In this document: positions 8,501 to 9,644 of the stretch, piece by piece | How positions within the stretch are numbered: the first letter of the stretch is position 1 | Layout of the letters: each line of letters starts with the position of its first letter | Source: Paraprevotella stercoravium | GTDB taxonomy: Bacteria; Bacteroidota; Bacteroidia; Bacteroidales; Bacteroidaceae | Direction: 5' to 3' | Length of the DNA: 9,644 bases | NCBI GenBank assembly: GCA_018883665.1 | Contig: JAHLFU010000305.1 | Span: forward strand, 1-9,644 | The notes under the pieces: model-generated | What the model saw: only the letters and a program-made list of their open reading frames with translations | Told to the model about the DNA's origin: nothing | Databases searched by the model: none | Position numbers and translations under genes: made by a program

Positions 8501-9480
8501 TTTACAGGTTGTCCGTTTTCATCCATGAACTTGTTTAACGCATCGAATGCCTCAAGCAGGTCTTTGTTGCTGATTGTACAAGATTTGAGATAATGAAGCG
8601 TATCGCCGTCGAACAACATTCCTCCCAAAGGCTTTATACCAAGCCTCTCGCCAAAATTTCCGGTTTCAAACAGGCGGAATGTGTCAACCAGCCCAAGCCA
8701 AAGGTCTGCATATTGCCGTTGGCGCAAATAACGAAGCTCCGACAAGTGGCGCAACCGCGAGGCAGCATAGTTTTTCTTGTATATTTCCTGCCAACGACAT
8801 ATTTTGGCATAGTCAGGGTCATCAGACGAATCCGGCAATTGATAGACAAGTCCCCTGTCCTCAATAATGAAAAGGAAAAGCAGACGGTAGATGAAGTGTA
8901 TGAGTTCCTTATTGAATGCTGCATCAGAGAGTTTGCCTTCTGTAAGGTCGGCTCTTAACACGTCATTGCCTGTACCAGCAGTACGCAGGGCGGCATTACC
9001 CATGACTTCCATAGCACGCTGCACAGCTTTTGACAAACCTTCACGGATGCGGTTGCCACTCTCTATGCTCATATTGAACCATCGTTCCATGACACACGGC
9101 TCATCACCGCCTGTCCGGAAGCGCGATGCGTGAAGCATACGGAACATCAGGCAAAACTCGCTGTACTTGTCTTCTTCAAGCATACGGCGCAGGTCGAACT
9201 CTATGTAGGTCAGTTTAACCAGTTGGCCGGAATTACGGATAAGACGTAAAGTCACACCATTGCTGATTATGCCATACACGTTTTCGGTGGCATTAAGGTA
9301 TTCAAGCATGGTGGCGTGCGGCGAACGACGGCGACGCGCTCCTTTTGCACGGTAGTCGAGTGAGCATTTGTCGAGAGTTTCAAGGCCATTTTCTCCAATA
9401 ATCTTATCGCCGACAACAATGACGGGCATATTGCCGAGGTCGGGACACAGATAACTTATCTCGAATGACGACCCGGCCAC
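5578..9480 (-). CDS. Large Eco57I-like N6-adenine DNA methyltransferase, probably N-terminally short
   Basis: About 1300 residues counted from the GTG at 9480. It should transfer a methyl group from S-adenosylmethionine to adenine N6 in a specific DNA sequence. Motif X is SYYTRPDLV (376-384); motif I is DAASGSGHIVLAMA (420-433); the SAM-ribose-binding acidic region is VYAVDYNPDAVELCKVVLW (467-485); catalytic motif IV is NPPW (720-723). The region after about 950, with FDYITRQKINWTNMSTYFVKQFPVL (split as 1119-1132 and 1133-1143), resembles the TaqI-C-type target-recognition part. The C-terminus (AELDAIFAHLYGLTTEELHY, 1231-1250, then FRVLRDNEIRQYGEYRTKRL, 1267-1286) is typical of large Eco57I-type methylases next to helicases, including, from memory, class 1 DISARM. 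I see no nuclease motif, so it is more likely a self-marking methylase than a complete type IIG enzyme. Homologues as I recall them carry some 130 more residues at the N-terminus; here an in-frame TAG at 9549-9547 stops any extension beyond 22 codons. The true start is therefore uncertain: GTG 9480, or ATG 9429. Confidence 0.88.
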   Translation of the reverse strand: MAGSSFEISYLCPDLGNMPVIVVGDKIIGENGLETLDKCSLDYRAKGARRRRSPHATMLEYLNATENVYGIISNGVTLRLIRNSGQLVKLTYIEFDLRRMLEEDKYSEFCLMFRMLHASRFRTGGDEPCVMERWFNMSIESGNRIREGLSKAVQRAMEVMGNAALRTAGTGNDVLRADLTEGKLSDAAFNKELIHFIYRLLFLFIIEDRGLVYQLPDSSDDPDYAKICRWQEIYKKNYAASRLRHLSELRYLRQRQYADLWLGLVDTFRLFETGNFGERLGIKPLGGMLFDGDTLHYLKSCTISNKDLLEAFDALNKFMDENGQPVKINYSSLDVEEFGSVYEGILEMRPFVQSGAAPADWQFGFVGGLDRKSTSSYYTRPDLVQNLIRTTLEPVIKERIAKCKTTEEKVRSLLSMKVCDAASGSGHIVLAMARTIAWYVCMLRTGEDNPASLDYRQALREVIQKCVYAVDYNPDAVELCKVVLWIEGYCAGKPLSFLDYHIRCGNSVVGVADLDTLLDGVPKEAFSSDDKEVKKQVITLNKKALDDAQLVQSGKKQGMNVSLFTSDFTMQSIDSEQVGLANKVREIAALPEDTLGQQVIKQHRWEDLMRSPRVECLRLACDIYTYAFYKQFTSSDIESHVDETGKFTAFNIPYTRTVYQALQEIKYLDDPDDEPDAQHLPDTLRREATDSAADHRYFHWCVEFPEVFAYDGGFDVMCGNPPWDKIKVEDKKWFENHGRSDIVNAGTAAQRKRAIAMLPETDPDLFEEYQQAQQDAEAMSRFVRFSGRFKLTATGDIDLYPMFAELCLSFSKEAWGLVLPTGIAVNDSNKAFFSKLIDENRLMSLYDFENKEGLFNIHRMFKFCLLTAGKAQAEPRIVNGGFFLTRIDHLLDPNRIYTLRTDDFALLNPNTKTCPVFRTSRDARLTTKIYHRCQVLMNDVTDENPWKIKFGSMFHMSGDSHLFRTYAQLTEAGAVYKAPNFVLEGETYVPLYEGKMIWHYNHHYGTWPTSVERPNSISTPPLPELADPNSSIMPWYWVPLSEVDNRLIKTDKDGNVVWEWKHRWFLIYRGLTNATNERTFICAPIPDACGVGHSSTVVFADRGAMPVAVFTATLSSIVFDYITRQKINWTNMSTYFVKQFPVLTFDQIPYAIKSSIIERVAELCYFNHDLDGWMYELWNDDEMTDDIRTDLLVRLAECNNLNFDSGQLTTPDFSLMSPYIYNEKRRAVAQAELDAIFAHLYGLTTEELHYILDPEDVCGKGCINETFRVLRDNEIRQYGEYRTKRLVLEAWNKFGFDNQE
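6142..6163. repeat. Inverted repeat 1, 10-bp perfect arms, 2-nt loop
   Basis: Arms cgtggctgta (6142-6151) and tacagccacg (6154-6163) are exact reverse complements around aa. It lies in the methyltransferase coding sequence, over the codons for PVAVFTAT. It is the first of four adjacent inverted repeats. In mRNA it could form a stable hairpin. No T-run follows on either side, so it is not a typical intrinsic terminator. Confidence 0.85.
6163..6207. repeat. Inverted repeat 2, 14-bp perfect arms extending to 19 positions with one mismatch
   Basis: Arms gggcatagctccac (6163-6176) and gtggagctatgccc (6194-6207) are exact reverse complements. Pairing continues inward past one mismatch (6177 with 6193) through 6178-6181 with 6189-6192. 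That gives 18 of 19 positions paired around a 7-nt loop (6182-6188). It lies over methyltransferase codons for about residues 1091-1106 and shares base 6163 with repeat 1. Confidence 0.88.
6205..6225. repeat. Inverted repeat 3, 9-bp perfect arms, 3-nt loop
   Basis: Arms cccgacgcc (6205-6213) and ggcgtcggg (6217-6225) are exact reverse complements around aca. The first three bases overlap the right arm of repeat 2, so the two outer stem ends would compete. It covers the codons for PDACGVG in the methyltransferase. Confidence 0.85.
6236..6257. repeat. Inverted repeat 4, 9-bp perfect arms, 4-nt loop
   Basis: Arms caaatgaac (6236-6244) and gttcatttg (6249-6257) are exact reverse complements around gttc. 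It covers the methyltransferase codons for TNERTFIC and lies 10 nt beyond repeat 3. With repeats 1-3 it makes a 116-nt stretch that is almost entirely self-complementary in short units. Confidence 0.85.
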
Positions 9481-9556
9481 GTTTAGGTTGCCGTTCTGAC
9501 GGTTGAACGTATAGCCTAAATTTTGCTCCGTGTGGTGATAAATGTACTAACAAACC
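9481..9556 (-). other. Gap before the methyltransferase, with coding-like sequence after an in-frame TAG
   Basis: These 76 nt separate the upstream stop from the GTG taken as methyltransferase start. In the methyltransferase frame, TAG at 9549-9547 is followed by 22 open codons (YIYHHTEQNLGYTFNRQNGN then LN) that contain no ATG, GTG or TTG. The segment EQNLGYTF resembles the LGYG-type segment that lies well inside longer homologues, as I recall them. So this stretch may be residual coding sequence of a formerly longer protein. I find no good Bacteroidota promoter (TTTG with TAnnTTTG); the nearest is AAGGTTTG at 9559-9552, one base off the -7 consensus and without a clear -33 element. No Shine-Dalgarno precedes the GTG. 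Confidence 0.5.
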
Positions 9557-9644
9557 TTAAACGATTTCATCGTCCGGTAAGTAGTAGTCTCTCCATTTGA
9601 TGTCCGATGTGTAAATGGCGGCAATCTTAACCAACCTATCAAAC
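9557..9644 (-). CDS. C-terminal end of an upstream gene, product unrecognised
   Basis: The last 29 codons of an open frame enter from the right edge and end at TAA (9559-9557). The peptide contains LVKIAAIYTSDIKWRDYYLP and ends PDDEIV. The composition is plausible for a real protein end, but the piece is too short to name. In related methylase loci the gene before the methylase is often a SNF2-type or other helicase, so that is a guess from context only. Its last codons overlap an ATG (9570-9568) in the methyltransferase frame, an arrangement typical of a coupled downstream start, but that frame meets TAG after seven codons. A single frameshift cannot join this frame to the methyltransferase frame, because the latter only opens at 9546, after this one has closed. 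Confidence 0.55.
   Translation of the reverse strand, partial: FDRLVKIAAIYTSDIKWRDYYLPDDEIV

Noticed and set aside
5578..9480. Methyltransferase as BREX PglX
   Set aside because: The ends and the spacing of motifs differ from PglX as I know it, and no pglZ, brxC or brxL-like gene is visible. The Eco57I-like or DISARM-like type fits better.
9552..9559. AAGGTTTG as a Bacteroidota -7 promoter element
   Set aside because: One base differs from TAnnTTTG, and no convincing TTTG element lies at the right distance upstream.
9547..9644. Upstream frame and methyltransferase as one gene split by a single frameshift
   Set aside because: The upstream frame closes at 9557 and the methyltransferase frame is closed by TAG at 9549-9547, so the two do not overlap in open sequence. 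More than one lesion would be needed.

Overview
The window is one tightly packed run of genes, all read on the minus strand (right to left), with no RNA gene, insertion sequence or CRISPR array visible. It looks like a gut-type Bacteroidota accessory region, although this is an inference. The grounds are the near absence of Shine-Dalgarno sequences before three of the four visible starts, the moderate and uneven base composition, and a Y-family polymerase of a kind common on Bacteroidota and Firmicutes integrative elements.

In transcription order the layout is as follows. (1) 9644-9557 holds the last 29 codons of an unrecognised upstream gene. (2) About 9480-5578 is a very large Eco57I-like N6-adenine DNA methyltransferase of about 1300 residues. 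It appears to lack the N-terminal part usual in its family, and an in-frame TAG lies just upstream. (3) 5573-3819 is a KAP-family P-loop ATPase with an N-terminal winged-helix domain and two membrane segments between the Walker motifs. (4) 3813-1060 is a superfamily 1 (DNA2/NAM7-like) helicase with a C-terminal PD-(D/E)XK-type nuclease domain. (5) 1051-1 is a Y-family translesion DNA polymerase cut off by the window edge.

The gaps between genes 2-3, 3-4 and 4-5 are 4, 5 and 8 nt, so these four genes are very probably one operon with coupled translation. The combination resembles an anti-phage or anti-plasmid system: a large adenine methyltransferase marks self DNA, a membrane-anchored KAP ATPase acts as sensor or effector, and a helicase-nuclease processes foreign DNA. 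The methyltransferase resembles, from memory, those of class 1 DISARM and related Eco57I-methylase loci. However, drmA, drmB and drmC are not in the window, and the KAP and helicase-nuclease partners do not match the DISARM core. I therefore treat it as a candidate unrecognised or composite defence operon, with the Y-family polymerase as a possible repair accessory or an unrelated neighbour.

The most striking non-gene signal is a cluster of four adjacent near-perfect inverted repeats (6142-6257) inside the methyltransferase reading frame. Base composition also changes sharply between genes. The KAP gene is clearly AT-rich between GC-richer neighbours, and the polymerase gene is the most GC-rich, so the operon seems assembled from parts of different origin.
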